64,000 nt of DNA from Shewanella schlegeliana (lineage in GTDB: Bacteria > Pseudomonadota > Gammaproteobacteria > Enterobacterales > Shewanellaceae), in NCBI RefSeq assembly GCF_016765635.1, contig NZ_JAESVD010000003.1:434001-498000 (forward strand), read 5' to 3'. Positions 37,445 to 46,450 of this stretch are shown piece by piece. Position 1 is the stretch's first letter. Each line of letters starts with the position of its first letter. Under the pieces are notes generated by a model. That model was not told where the DNA came from and did not search any database. It saw only the letters and a program-made list of their open reading frames with translations. The position numbers were made by a program, and so were the translations under genes.

Positions 37445-37522
37445 CACACAAAAATATGTGTGAAACAGGCACATGTGAAAAACAGTATATACGAAAAATA
37501 ATATATATGTTTTTTCATATAT
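37445..37522. promoter_or_regulatory. Candidate ArsR operator region
   Basis: Three dyads lie upstream of arsR: CACACA-N6-TGTGTG at 37445-37462, CACATGTG at 37470-37477, and the long ATATATG-TTTTTT-CATATAT at 37503-37522. The last is the best operator candidate for an ArsR-type dimer. Confidence 0.55.
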
Positions 37523-37644
37523 TCAAGCGCGTATTTGCTCTTTTGAGAAGACATGGCGAAATATTAAACATAGGGTAAAATTACTGCTAAGTTATCTATA
37601 TGATTTAGATGATATTCGCATTAAGCGGCAAGGAAAGAGCTAGC

Positions 37645-38913
37645 ATGCATGGAATAAAAGTAATTGTCACAGTGAGCTTGATAATACTCGTTACAGGCTG
37701 TGCTAACTTTCGTCATCTGGCAAAAGAGGTCGATATGCTCAACAGCGTCTATGTCGAGTATCGAGTCACTATCGAATCGCAGCACGAAAATGAGTCTTTT
37801 GTATTAGTTCAGCTACAGGATCCCAGTGCAAAAGCCATCGATGGCTATGAAGTTGTAATAGGTAACCAGCCTATTACGGTGACGGGCGATAGTATGAGCC
37901 AATACCTTTTTACCTTTAATGACGCCAATAACGATCTTCGTTTTCAAGTCGGCGAGGCATTCTCCATCATCCCATTACCCGAAGAGACAGATAAGCCGTT
38001 ACAACTTCAGCTCAGTAGTACCCAAGACAACTACCCGCAAGCCTTAGTCGAACGACCATTAATCAATCTGGTTAACGTTAAATTTAGTCCCGCTAAAATA
38101 GGGGAAACAGCCACTTTAGCCGCACCGAAATTTGATAGAAAAAACGCAGAGTTAGGAATGTGGAAACCTGTCACCCATCTCAAGCAAGGCAATAGCGGTG
38201 TGTTCTTTCTCGATGAGTTCGATAAGCGTAAGGTTCCAGTGCTTTTTATTCACGGCATGAATGGCACTGCACGAGATTTCGAACCACTCATCGCTAAGGT
38301 AGACAGGAAAAAATACCAAGTTTGGGTCATGAACTACCCCAGCGGTTTACCCATAGAGCTATTAGCCAATGGCCTTAATAGCCTGATTAAAATCATCGAT
38401 TATCGCTATGACGTTAAAACCTTTCACTTAGTGGCTCACAGTATGGGGGGGCTCGTCACCCAAGGATACTTAGATCTGTGCCGCAACCAACTAGGCTGTG
38501 ATGATATTGCCAGCTTCACCTCGATATCGTCCCCCTTTGGCGGCGTCGAGTCGGCGCAAAGCGGTGTGGATTACGCGCCAGTGGTGATGCCAGCTTGGCG
38601 CGATCTGGCACCAAACAGTGAGTTTATTACCACACTCTTTACAGACAAATTTACTGGCGATAGACAGGAGTTGAGTCGCCCTCCGCACCAACTTATTTTC
38701 GGTTACAAAGTCAGTGGCATCATCAACAAAAAAAGCAGCGATGGAGTCATAAGCCTCGACAGCCAACTAAGAGATAGCGCACAACAGCAGGCTGAGCGGG
38801 TATACGGGTTAAATGAAGATCACGTCAGCATTCTAGCCAATGATAATCTCGTTAAGGCGCTACATGAATTCTGGCAAGTCAGCGAACAAGCCCATAAGGT
38901 GAATAATCAGTAA
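37645..38913 (+). CDS. Lipoprotein alpha/beta-hydrolase
   Basis: This 422-residue protein has a lipoprotein signal ending LVTGC (lipid-attached Cys near residue 19). The C-terminal half (about 190-400) is an alpha/beta-hydrolase of lipase/esterase type: VLFIHGMNGTARDF carries the oxyanion segment, LVAHSMGGLVTQGY has the nucleophile Ser, and NEDHVSIL the likely catalytic His. The N-terminal half (about 25-160) is beta-rich and of unknown role. The substrate is unknown. The ATG at 37645 has AAGGAAAGAG upstream; an earlier in-frame start would precede the lipoprotein signal. A terminator follows. Confidence 0.88.
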   Translation: MHGIKVIVTVSLIILVTGCANFRHLAKEVDMLNSVYVEYRVTIESQHENESFVLVQLQDPSAKAIDGYEVVIGNQPITVTGDSMSQYLFTFNDANNDLRFQVGEAFSIIPLPEETDKPLQLQLSSTQDNYPQALVERPLINLVNVKFSPAKIGETATLAAPKFDRKNAELGMWKPVTHLKQGNSGVFFLDEFDKRKVPVLFIHGMNGTARDFEPLIAKVDRKKYQVWVMNYPSGLPIELLANGLNSLIKIIDYRYDVKTFHLVAHSMGGLVTQGYLDLCRNQLGCDDIASFTSISSPFGGVESAQSGVDYAPVVMPAWRDLAPNSEFITTLFTDKFTGDRQELSRPPHQLIFGYKVSGIINKKSSDGVISLDSQLRDSAQQQAERVYGLNEDHVSILANDNLVKALHEFWQVSEQAHKVNNQ

Positions 38914-38963
38914 CTCAGCTATTTGTGCAACACAAATTTGACTGATGAAAACCAAGGCGCAAT

Positions 38964-38994
38964 AAAAAAGGCTTCCCATGGGAAGCCTTCTTTA
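38964..38994. terminator. Bidirectional terminator after hydrolase gene
   Basis: A perfect 10-bp stem, AAGGCTTCCC/GGGAAGCCTT, with a two-base loop lies between convergent genes. Confidence 0.85.
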
Positions 38995-39024
38995 TATGAC
39001 AAAGCGCCTGTTAGCTAAGTGAGT

Positions 39025-40365
39025 TTAGTTACCAGCGATCTTCATCTTATCCATTAAGATCCCGCCTGTGCGGATCGATGAACGCAGATCTCTGTCTTTT
39101 GCCACCCCAACGATATTCTGGTACATATCTTTAAGGTTGCCGGCGATAGTGATCTCTTCAACAGGATAGAGGATCACGCCATTTTCGACGTAGAAGCCCG
39201 CTGCACCGCGAGAGTAATCACCGGTTACGGTATTTACGCCCTGCCCCATCACTTCAGTAACAATCAGGCCTGTCCCCATCTCTTTCACCAATTGGTCGAA
39301 AGTCTGCCCTGTAGTCGATAGGGTCCAGTTATAGATCCCGCCAGCATGACCAGTATTGGTCAAGCCCAGCTTGCGCGCCGAATAACTGGTTAATAGATAT
39401 GTAGCAAGACGACCATTATCGATAATGTCTCTGGCCTTTGTGGCAACGCCTTCACTGTCGTATGCTGAGCTTGCCAATGCGCCTACGAGTAATGGATCTT
39501 CATGAATGCTAAACCAATCAGGGAAAACCTGAGTGTCGATGGCATCGAGTAGGAAGCTCGACTTACGATATAAACTGCCACCACTGATGGCGCCAACCAA
39601 GTGACCCATCAAGCCTGTAGCGATCTCAGGTGAAAATAGCACAGGTAACTGAGTCGTAGCGATCTTACGTCCGCCTAATCGACCTGCCGTTTTTTCTGCC
39701 GCTTTCTTACCAATAATTTCCGGTGCCGTCATCTCGCTAAATTTGCGTGCAACCGTGTAGTCATAGTCACGCTGCATGCCACCGTCTTGCTCACCAATCG
39801 CTACACAGCTCAAGCTGTAACGTGAACTACAGAAACCGTTGAGGAAGCCATGGCTATTACCATACACCTTAACACTAGAGTGGGCGTTGGCACTGGCACC
39901 GTCGGATGTTTGCACTCGCTTATCGGTATCTAAAGCAGCCTCTTCGGCCAAAACCGCTAAATGAGTTAACTCTTCAGGTGAGATATCTTGTGGATGATAA
40001 AGGTCAAGATCGGGGAACTCAGTCGCCATCAAAGACTTTTCAGCCAAACCATTATAAGGGTCAGCAGAAGTGAAGCGCGCAATATCATCGGCCGCTTTTA
40101 CCGCTTGTTGAATCGCCGCCTTACTCAAGTCAGAAGTGGATGAGCTACCTTTACAGCCATCCCTAAAAACCGTAATGCCCAGCGCACCATCTTTATTAAA
40201 CTCAACGGTTTCAACCTCTTTCATTCGAGTCGAAACAGATAGGCCCTGCTGCTTACTAATCGCAACTTCTGCACCAGAAGTGCCTAATGTTTTTGCATAT
40301 TCCAGAGCCATAGAAACGGCATCTTTCAAGGAATCCAATTCAATATCAATGCTAGGTGAAGACAC
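39025..40365 (-). CDS. pmbA: Metalloprotease subunit PmbA (TldE)
   Basis: This 446-residue cytoplasmic protein is the non-catalytic partner of TldD; the TldD/E protease trims peptides such as microcin precursors and CcdA. The core includes VLFSPEIATGLMGHLVGAISG, YDSEGVATK and GNLKDMYQNIVGVAKD near the C-terminus, all typical of PmbA, and it lacks the HExxxH site of TldD. The GTG start at 40365 follows AAAGAG. A 32-codon ORF with a strong ribosome site ends 11 bases upstream. TldD itself is encoded at 48923-50371. Confidence 0.94.
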   Translation of the reverse strand: MSSPSIDIELDSLKDAVSMALEYAKTLGTSGAEVAISKQQGLSVSTRMKEVETVEFNKDGALGITVFRDGCKGSSSTSDLSKAAIQQAVKAADDIARFTSADPYNGLAEKSLMATEFPDLDLYHPQDISPEELTHLAVLAEEAALDTDKRVQTSDGASANAHSSVKVYGNSHGFLNGFCSSRYSLSCVAIGEQDGGMQRDYDYTVARKFSEMTAPEIIGKKAAEKTAGRLGGRKIATTQLPVLFSPEIATGLMGHLVGAISGGSLYRKSSFLLDAIDTQVFPDWFSIHEDPLLVGALASSAYDSEGVATKARDIIDNGRLATYLLTSYSARKLGLTNTGHAGGIYNWTLSTTGQTFDQLVKEMGTGLIVTEVMGQGVNTVTGDYSRGAAGFYVENGVILYPVEEITIAGNLKDMYQNIVGVAKDRDLRSSIRTGGILMDKMKIAGN

Positions 40366-40376
40366 AGATCTACTCT

Positions 40377-40475
40377 TTATTTATCGGCAATGGCGATAGC
40401 ATAACAAACCCAATTGCCAATCACATTAAATAATCCCGTCAAAGCAGCCACAATCGCGGTGGAATAGCTAAACAT
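40377..40475 (-). CDS. Putative 32-residue hydrophobic peptide in front of pmbA
   Basis: This short ORF has a consensus AGGAGG ribosome site four bases before its ATG at 40475. It encodes a hydrophobic peptide (MFSYSTAIVAALTGLFNVIG, then a short Trp/Cys-containing helix ending IADK) that would form one membrane helix. Its stop lies 11 bases before the pmbA GTG, so it would be cotranslated with pmbA. The function is unknown; it may be a real small protein or a leader peptide. Confidence 0.5.
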   Translation of the reverse strand: MFSYSTAIVAALTGLFNVIGNWVCYAIAIADK

Positions 40476-40571
40476 ATCGCCTCCTAAACCTAGGTAACAA
40501 CTAAAATAGGAAAGGAAATAAGCAAGTATAGATGTTATTATTAGCTCAGAATTTGTAAGAGATTTTTAGAT

Positions 40572-41114
40572 ATGAAGATTGTCGGTGACTCAGAACACTT
40601 CCACCAGCCCTATGACCAAGATGATAACTACGAAAGTAGAGCGGACGTTAAACGCGAGATCGCTATCTATCAGGAATATGGTAAAAAGTTAGTCGCACTA
40701 AGTAAAAGCCAAGTGCAAAAGCTAGAACTCGATGAAACGCTTTACGATAACGTCTTGAAAGCCAAAACAATCAAGATCAATACCGAAGCATACCGTCGCC
40801 ATATCCAATATATTGGCAAGTTAATGCGTTATGTCGATCTCGAAGAGTTAGAGGTCGCATTAAAGAACGTATTGAACCAAAACAGTAACGAGAGTGCTAA
40901 AACTAACGTCGCTGATAAGACTCGCGATCAACTGCTAGCCGAAGGTGATACGGCGGTTCAGGCGCTAATCGAACAGCATCCTGAATTCGATCGTCAGAAG
41001 CTACGCCAGTTTATTCGTCAGACTAAAAAAGAGCTAACGAAGAACCCAGATATCGCCGCGTCTAAGACAGCTAAAGAGTTTGGTAGATACTTACGTAACG
41101 AGATCAAAGATTAA
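40572..41114 (+). CDS. darP: Ribosome-associated protein DarP (YjgA)
   Basis: This 180-residue highly charged helical protein of the DUF615 family binds late 50S ribosomal precursors. It shows the family segments SRADVKREIAIYQEYGKKLV, RRHIQYIGKLMR near residue 77 and RQFIRQTKKELTKNP near the C-terminus. It is divergent from pmbA, as is usual for this pair in gammaproteobacteria, with a terminator downstream. Confidence 0.94.
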   Translation: MKIVGDSEHFHQPYDQDDNYESRADVKREIAIYQEYGKKLVALSKSQVQKLELDETLYDNVLKAKTIKINTEAYRRHIQYIGKLMRYVDLEELEVALKNVLNQNSNESAKTNVADKTRDQLLAEGDTAVQALIEQHPEFDRQKLRQFIRQTKKELTKNPDIAASKTAKEFGRYLRNEIKD

Positions 41115-41155
41115 TCGTTACATATGTAGACATCATCACTATATAGCTACACAAT

Positions 41156-41194
41156 AGCTCCCTTAGTATTAACTATACTTAGGGAGCTTTTTTA
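41156..41194 (+). terminator. Terminator after darP
   Basis: A 14-bp stem with one mismatch (AGCTCCC...GGGAGCT) is followed by six T, 41 bases after the stop. Confidence 0.85.
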
Positions 41195-41233
41195 TGGGTC
41201 TATTTCTTAGGCTTTTACTGAAGGTCCCAGCTT

Positions 41234-41247
41234 ATACCGATTGGTAT
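41234..41247. repeat. Short palindrome like the ends of the 24.8-kb element
   Basis: ATACCGATTGGTAT resembles the inverted ends ATACCAATCAGTAT/ATACTGATTGGTAT of the candidate element at 24825-25252, as if the two ends were fused with nothing between. Confidence 0.45.
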
Positions 41248-41302
41248 CCTTTACCGTTCGGCATTGTTTCAGTAAAAATTTGTAGCACTAAGGAATATGC
41301 AA

Positions 41303-43825
41303 ATGCGCCTGCCCTCAAAACTGGCTACCCTCCCCCTATCTTTATTCTGTCTTTCTCTACTCGGTGGCTGTAACGGCGCATCGGATGACAATGGTGATAC
41401 CGACAACGGCGGTACTTACAGCCTCGCATTAAGCTATAAAACGGTCGAGAATGGCGTTTGTGCCGAACCAACTGACTCACTCAGTTTTTCTGCTAATGGC
41501 AGTTTCTGTGCCGTAGCCCATTTAAAACAAGGCAATAGTGACCGCAGTGGCCAACTGATCTCATTCTCCACAACTATCGGCCAGCTTTCAGTCTCGACTA
41601 AGCTCACCAACTCCAGCGGCATAGCCGAAGTGATTGTGAGTAACCCTTCAGCAGCTGAAGGAGCTGGAACACTAAGTGCCAGCTTCATCCAAGGTGATAA
41701 CAGTGCCAATGCCAGCAAGAATTTCGAGTTCACTTCAGCAACGGCACCATCGGAGCCTAAGTTCACTTTAAATAGTGCTATCATCAACGGCACCGCCGTT
41801 GTGACTCAGTTTAAAGCTGATGAAACCGTACAGCTGCAAGCCCAGTTTTTAGATGAACAGGGCCAAGGCGTAGCAGGTAAGATGGCGACCTTCACGGCAG
41901 GTAGCGCTAGCCTAAACCCAGCTTCAGCTCTGACTAAAGAAAACGGGATTGCTCAGGTCAGCTACACACCAACTGAAAGTGAACTTGGCGCCGCTAATTT
42001 ATCCGTGACTCTTGAAGATAACGGCAAGACTTATCAAAGTTCAGGCCTCTATGAAGTGCTAGCAAAAGGTGCAGTGAGTGACGAGGGGATTATCGTGATC
42101 GGCAACTTCTCAGCAGACGGCAGCACTTTTACAGAAAATGAACTCGCCACCACACTCCCGCTTGAAGCAGGTAAATATATTGTCAGCGCAGGTGGCACAT
42201 TTGGCGTGACTGCAGACTTAGCCACTAAAAATGACGACGGTAGCTATACACGATTACAAACGCCAACCAGCGTTAACTTCAGCTCAAGTTGTATCTCAAC
42301 TAATGATGCCAGCATAGACTCACCGGTAACGACTTTGTCAGGTACAGCGAGCTCTACTTTCCAAAACACCAGCTGTAGCGGCAATAGCCAGCGTGATGAC
42401 CAGATCATCGCATCGGTTGTTGCGGGTAACCAAACCCTGTCGGCAACACTCGACTTTTCGCTGGCGAGCCAGACCTTAGCCAACTTAAGCTTTATCTCTG
42501 CCGAGCCAACCTCGATTCGCATAAAAGGCGCTGGCGGTACAGGCTCTAGTGAATCGTCGCTCATCACCTTCAAAGTGGCTGATGCCAACGGTCAGGCTAT
42601 CGCTCAGCAGGCAGTCAATTTCTCACTGGACACCAATGTTGGCGGCATTAGTTTCGCTAACGGTGACACAAGCACTAGCAATACCAGTAACTCGGCAGGC
42701 ATTGTAAGCGCTACAGTATTATCAGGCACTATGCCAACTCCCGTTCGCGTACTGGCAACCGCAACGGCGAATGGAGAGTCGGTTACCACTCAATCCGAGC
42801 AACTCACCATTAATACTGGTCTACCACTGCAGTTAGGCTTTAGCTTATCTAGTAGCTTGTTTAATCCAGAGGCCGCAAACCACAATGGCGAAAAAGTATC
42901 GATTACTGCTTATGCCTCGGACAGCTTTGGCAACCCAGCACCCGATGACACCACCATCAACTTTACCGCCGAGGGCGGCCAAATTGAGCCAAGCTGCGTC
43001 ACAGTTAACGGCAGTTGTAGCGTTCAGTGGACCTCAGCCGATCCCCGCGTGCCCGATCACCGCATCACAGTCCTAGCTTACGCACTCGGCCATGAGACCT
43101 TCTTCGACACTGACGGTAACAATGTGTTTGATGATGCAGATGGCAGCGCTATTGCCTTAGCCTGCCTCGACAAAAATGGCACTGCAGTAGCCTGTACTGG
43201 TAACGGCATGGATATCGAAACTTATCATGCTCAAGGCTTTAGCGATTTAGGCGATGCATTTCGTGATGATGACGAATCTGGTGCACACACACAGGGCGAG
43301 CCCTACTTCAATACGGCATCAAATCCCACATACTCTGCTGCAGATGGACTATTTAATGGCCCTCAATGTACGGGCAGCTTATGTGGTTATGCTCAAGCCA
43401 ACAAGACCTACATCCGTAAAGCATTGATCATGACGATGTCTGGCTCTACTGCTCACTTTGAGATTCATCAAGACGGCGCAGTTATCTACACCGACGGCCA
43501 ACAAGGAGGCATTACGCCAAATGCCATCCCAGCGGGAGCCTCATCGGTGTTCCATGTACGCTTCTTCGATAGTGCTAACCAGATCATGCCTGCGAAAACC
43601 ACACTGACAACGACAGCCAGCAAAGGGGAATTGGACGCCGACAGCTATGAAGTGCAAAACCGCACACAGGTAGGCGGCAGTAGTACGAGTTTTGTATTAA
43701 CCAATGATATCGACCCTACCAGTGTTGGTGAGCCAGCTAAGAGCAGTTCGGTTTCACTCAAAGTTGAGACACCAAAAGCGGTAAAATCAGGTATTTCATT
43801 CATAGTAGAACTTAGCGGCACTTAA
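41303..43825 (+). CDS. Large Ig-like (invasin-type) lipoprotein
   Basis: This 840-residue protein has a lipoprotein signal (LFCLSLLGGC) followed by several bacterial Ig-like domains of Big-1 type, for example FTAGSASLNPASALTKENG followed by IAQVSYTPTESE, and later QAVNFSLDTNVGG...TSNSAGIVSATVLSG. A Cys-containing acidic region with DNNVFDDADGS-like repeats (about 600-700) may bind calcium. It is likely a cell-surface, outer-membrane-anchored adhesin-like protein; the ligand is unknown. The ATG at 41303 is preferred (AAGGA eight bases upstream) over one two codons earlier. Confidence 0.85.
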   Translation: MRLPSKLATLPLSLFCLSLLGGCNGASDDNGDTDNGGTYSLALSYKTVENGVCAEPTDSLSFSANGSFCAVAHLKQGNSDRSGQLISFSTTIGQLSVSTKLTNSSGIAEVIVSNPSAAEGAGTLSASFIQGDNSANASKNFEFTSATAPSEPKFTLNSAIINGTAVVTQFKADETVQLQAQFLDEQGQGVAGKMATFTAGSASLNPASALTKENGIAQVSYTPTESELGAANLSVTLEDNGKTYQSSGLYEVLAKGAVSDEGIIVIGNFSADGSTFTENELATTLPLEAGKYIVSAGGTFGVTADLATKNDDGSYTRLQTPTSVNFSSSCISTNDASIDSPVTTLSGTASSTFQNTSCSGNSQRDDQIIASVVAGNQTLSATLDFSLASQTLANLSFISAEPTSIRIKGAGGTGSSESSLITFKVADANGQAIAQQAVNFSLDTNVGGISFANGDTSTSNTSNSAGIVSATVLSGTMPTPVRVLATATANGESVTTQSEQLTINTGLPLQLGFSLSSSLFNPEAANHNGEKVSITAYASDSFGNPAPDDTTINFTAEGGQIEPSCVTVNGSCSVQWTSADPRVPDHRITVLAYALGHETFFDTDGNNVFDDADGSAIALACLDKNGTAVACTGNGMDIETYHAQGFSDLGDAFRDDDESGAHTQGEPYFNTASNPTYSAADGLFNGPQCTGSLCGYAQANKTYIRKALIMTMSGSTAHFEIHQDGAVIYTDGQQGGITPNAIPAGASSVFHVRFFDSANQIMPAKTTLTTTASKGELDADSYEVQNRTQVGGSSTSFVLTNDIDPTSVGEPAKSSSVSLKVETPKAVKSGISFIVELSGT

Positions 43826-43847
43826 ACGCCAGCTATTTTCAACAAGC

Positions 43848-43886
43848 AAAAAGCCCGCAGTAACTTAGGTTACCGCGGGCTTTTTA
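43848..43886 (+). terminator. Terminator after Ig-like lipoprotein gene
   Basis: A 15-bp stem with one mismatch (AAAGCCCGC...GCGGGCTTT) followed by T residues. The remaining sequence to 44118 shows nothing further. Confidence 0.88.
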
Positions 43887-44118
43887 TTTATCATGAGTGC
43901 ATCTGATTCTATCGCCTAATTGCAATTTAATTGCATACGCGATGAATCTCACAGTCCAATGAAGATCAGCTTGGTATTGAAGGAGCTATTATCTGCTGCA
44001 TAGATGAGTTCACGACGTCTTGCAGAGTCAATATCAAGATGAGCCGTTAATGAATGCGATGCTAAAAATCAGAATTAGCATCGCACTAAAATTAACACCA
44101 CACTATAACTCACATCTA

Positions 44119-45255
44119 TTATGCTGCAGGCTTTAAACGCTTAGATATGCCCCAATACGCCAAACCCGAGTAAACCACAACCATGGCCCATAGCTGCAAC
44201 CACTGCGGCATGATGCTCTGCCACGAAGCGCCCATCTGATTTAACTCTAACATGGCCATAATAGCGGGAACCGCGGGCACCACTTGTGATATTGCCACTA
44301 CCGCTTCAGGAATAAGCGCTGTGGGCCACACAAAGCCTGAGACAAACAGAATAGGCATAGAGACCAATAGCAGTACTTGAGTCGGTAGATCGCGACGAGT
44401 AAACAAGCTACTAAAGGCGATGCCTGCGGCACAGGTTGCAAGCAAAAATGGCAGCATCAGCAGCCAAACTTGGCTCAAACTTGCCTGCAAGCTCACGTCA
44501 TACCAATAGTAGCAATAACCAACGTAGTAACTACTGAGCAGGCTGTAGATCAACATAAAGGCTGCCATACGGCTACAGATTAACTTAAACGGACTCACCT
44601 GCCGCCAGTAGCCCTGCTTTTTCCATTGGCTTGCCCCTAAAATTCCAATCCCTATCAATAAAGTCTGATGCAATATCAACAGAAACAGGCCCGGCACTAC
44701 ATAGGGCGTATAACCTAAGCTTGGATTAAACGCGGGGATACTGTTGAGTTTAACCACATCAAGACTCTGATTTACTGCAACGGCATTTTCCCCTTTGCCT
44801 AGCAGTCCCATGCGCTGGACATCTTTACTGACATCTAAGCCTGCTGAGACTAAACCTTCAACGATAGCTGAGTAGATCAGGAAGTAACTCGCATCACCGC
44901 CATAGCTTAATGTGACACCTTTGCCTAATAACAAATCTTGCCTAAAATCTGCGGGGATCACTAATAAGCCATGTGCTCGTCCAGTTTCGATCCAGCGCTT
45001 TGCCTCATCGATTGAGCCTACTTCTGTAATAACTTCAATTTTAGGGCTAGCATTCGCATCACGGATAAGCTTTCGGCTCAATGACGAATGGTCATGATCA
45101 ATCACCACCACCTGCTGCTTGGTGGGCACCTGATTCAGATAGGGTAACGGATAAAGAATCGAATAAAACAGTACGCCACCGAAGACGGTAATGACGATGG
45201 TTTTGTCCGCCAGCACCGCTTTAATTTCTGACCAAATAAGTTGCAAAAGGCTCAT
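44119..45255 (-). CDS. ABC-2 type permease (export operon, second)
   Basis: This 378-residue inner-membrane protein of the YhhJ/YbhR type has one N-terminal helix, a periplasmic domain of about 150 residues, and about five C-terminal helices including a FVWPTALIPEAVVA segment typical of ABC-2 permeases. It is the last gene of a leftward TolC-HlyD-permease-permease operon and starts two bases after the first permease stop. No ATP-binding protein is encoded in the operon. The substrate is unknown; drug or peptide export is the family's usual job. Confidence 0.88.
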   Translation of the reverse strand: MSLLQLIWSEIKAVLADKTIVITVFGGVLFYSILYPLPYLNQVPTKQQVVVIDHDHSSLSRKLIRDANASPKIEVITEVGSIDEAKRWIETGRAHGLLVIPADFRQDLLLGKGVTLSYGGDASYFLIYSAIVEGLVSAGLDVSKDVQRMGLLGKGENAVAVNQSLDVVKLNSIPAFNPSLGYTPYVVPGLFLLILHQTLLIGIGILGASQWKKQGYWRQVSPFKLICSRMAAFMLIYSLLSSYYVGYCYYWYDVSLQASLSQVWLLMLPFLLATCAAGIAFSSLFTRRDLPTQVLLLVSMPILFVSGFVWPTALIPEAVVAISQVVPAVPAIMAMLELNQMGASWQSIMPQWLQLWAMVVVYSGLAYWGISKRLKPAA

Positions 45256-45256
45256 A

Positions 45257-46420
45257 TTACTGCTCCTTTACCAATGTGCTTAGCTCGCTCTCTTCAGTCA
45301 CTGGGAAGCCTTTTCTAGCCAAAATAGCGATTGGAATGAGTAACAACAGGAATCCCCAATAACAGATCATCTGCGATAAGCTTGCCTGTAGATCTTGGCC
45401 ATAACTAACCACCGCAATATGGGTTTCAATGTAATGACTGGTAGGCATGATAACTCGCCACCACTGGGCAAGGACGGGCATCTCATGAACGGGGAAAGTG
45501 ACTCCCATAAAAGCAAAAGCGGGAGCAAACATCGCAGTGCAAAAACTAATAACTCTAGCGCTATCTTTGAGGGCGAAGAAAATGGTCAGCACCATCAGCC
45601 AAACCGCCAGTAACATCACCGTTTGGGCTATCAATAACACAGTAATACTGCCAGCGATGGGAAGCTCTAGAAATAGATAGATAAGTGCCAAGATAAAGCT
45701 ACCATGCAACAGTACTATCGGGGTGTAAAACAGCACCTTGGCGGCAATCACTTTCCATAATCCTAGTTCATACCACTGCTCTGTGGTATTCCAGCGCAGC
45801 TCTCGATTGAGACTATTGGCAAATACCATCATGGCCAGCAGCTGCAAAAGTGCAATAAGCACTGGCGGCACTAAGAAGCCAACATAGTTGGTATTACGAT
45901 TAAACAATGCAGTCGTTTGAGTGCTAATAGGGCTTAGGCTAACTGCAACTCGCTCAGGTGCGACCCCATTAGCAAGCAGTTTCAGCTCCCCGAGCGGTTT
46001 GAGGCCATCGGCCATCGTAGCCAATAATTGGCTAGAGAGTAATTTACCCACCAGCAAAAACTGGCTGTTATAACGAATATCTATGATGGGGGGGTTGGCT
46101 GTCAGTAGATCGCGATTAAGCCCATAAGGGAGTACCAGCAAGGCATAAACCTCCCCCTGCTTCATCGCTTCGACCGCGCTCGGCAACCCAGTATAACTAA
46201 TAGGTTTAGTCACTGGGTTAGCTTGCAATTGACGCGCTAATGAGCGACTCACTTGACTGTTATCCAAGTCGACCACGGCAACCGGTAGTTGCCTTGGCAA
46301 GCCAGCACTAAACAGCAGCCACAAGCCGATGATACTCAGTAGCGGAATATAGCTTATCAACGCCAACTGCCATGGATCATCTTGCAGGGCGGTAAACTCT
46401 CGTTTGAGCAGCTTTATCAA
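45257..46420 (-). CDS. ABC-2 type permease (export operon, first)
   Basis: This 387-residue inner-membrane permease shares the layout of its downstream neighbour: one N-terminal helix, a periplasmic region (about 40-170) and about five helices with the segment GVTFPVHEMPVLAQWW. Paired ABC-2 permeases of this kind form the channel of multidrug-like exporters. It lies 30 bases from the HlyD gene and one base from the next permease. The missing ATPase is the oddity of the operon. Confidence 0.88.
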   Translation of the reverse strand: MIKLLKREFTALQDDPWQLALISYIPLLSIIGLWLLFSAGLPRQLPVAVVDLDNSQVSRSLARQLQANPVTKPISYTGLPSAVEAMKQGEVYALLVLPYGLNRDLLTANPPIIDIRYNSQFLLVGKLLSSQLLATMADGLKPLGELKLLANGVAPERVAVSLSPISTQTTALFNRNTNYVGFLVPPVLIALLQLLAMMVFANSLNRELRWNTTEQWYELGLWKVIAAKVLFYTPIVLLHGSFILALIYLFLELPIAGSITVLLIAQTVMLLAVWLMVLTIFFALKDSARVISFCTAMFAPAFAFMGVTFPVHEMPVLAQWWRVIMPTSHYIETHIAVVSYGQDLQASLSQMICYWGFLLLLIPIAILARKGFPVTEESELSTLVKEQ

Positions 46421-46450
46421 AGCCTTGACCTCTTAGTTGTACGACTCACC

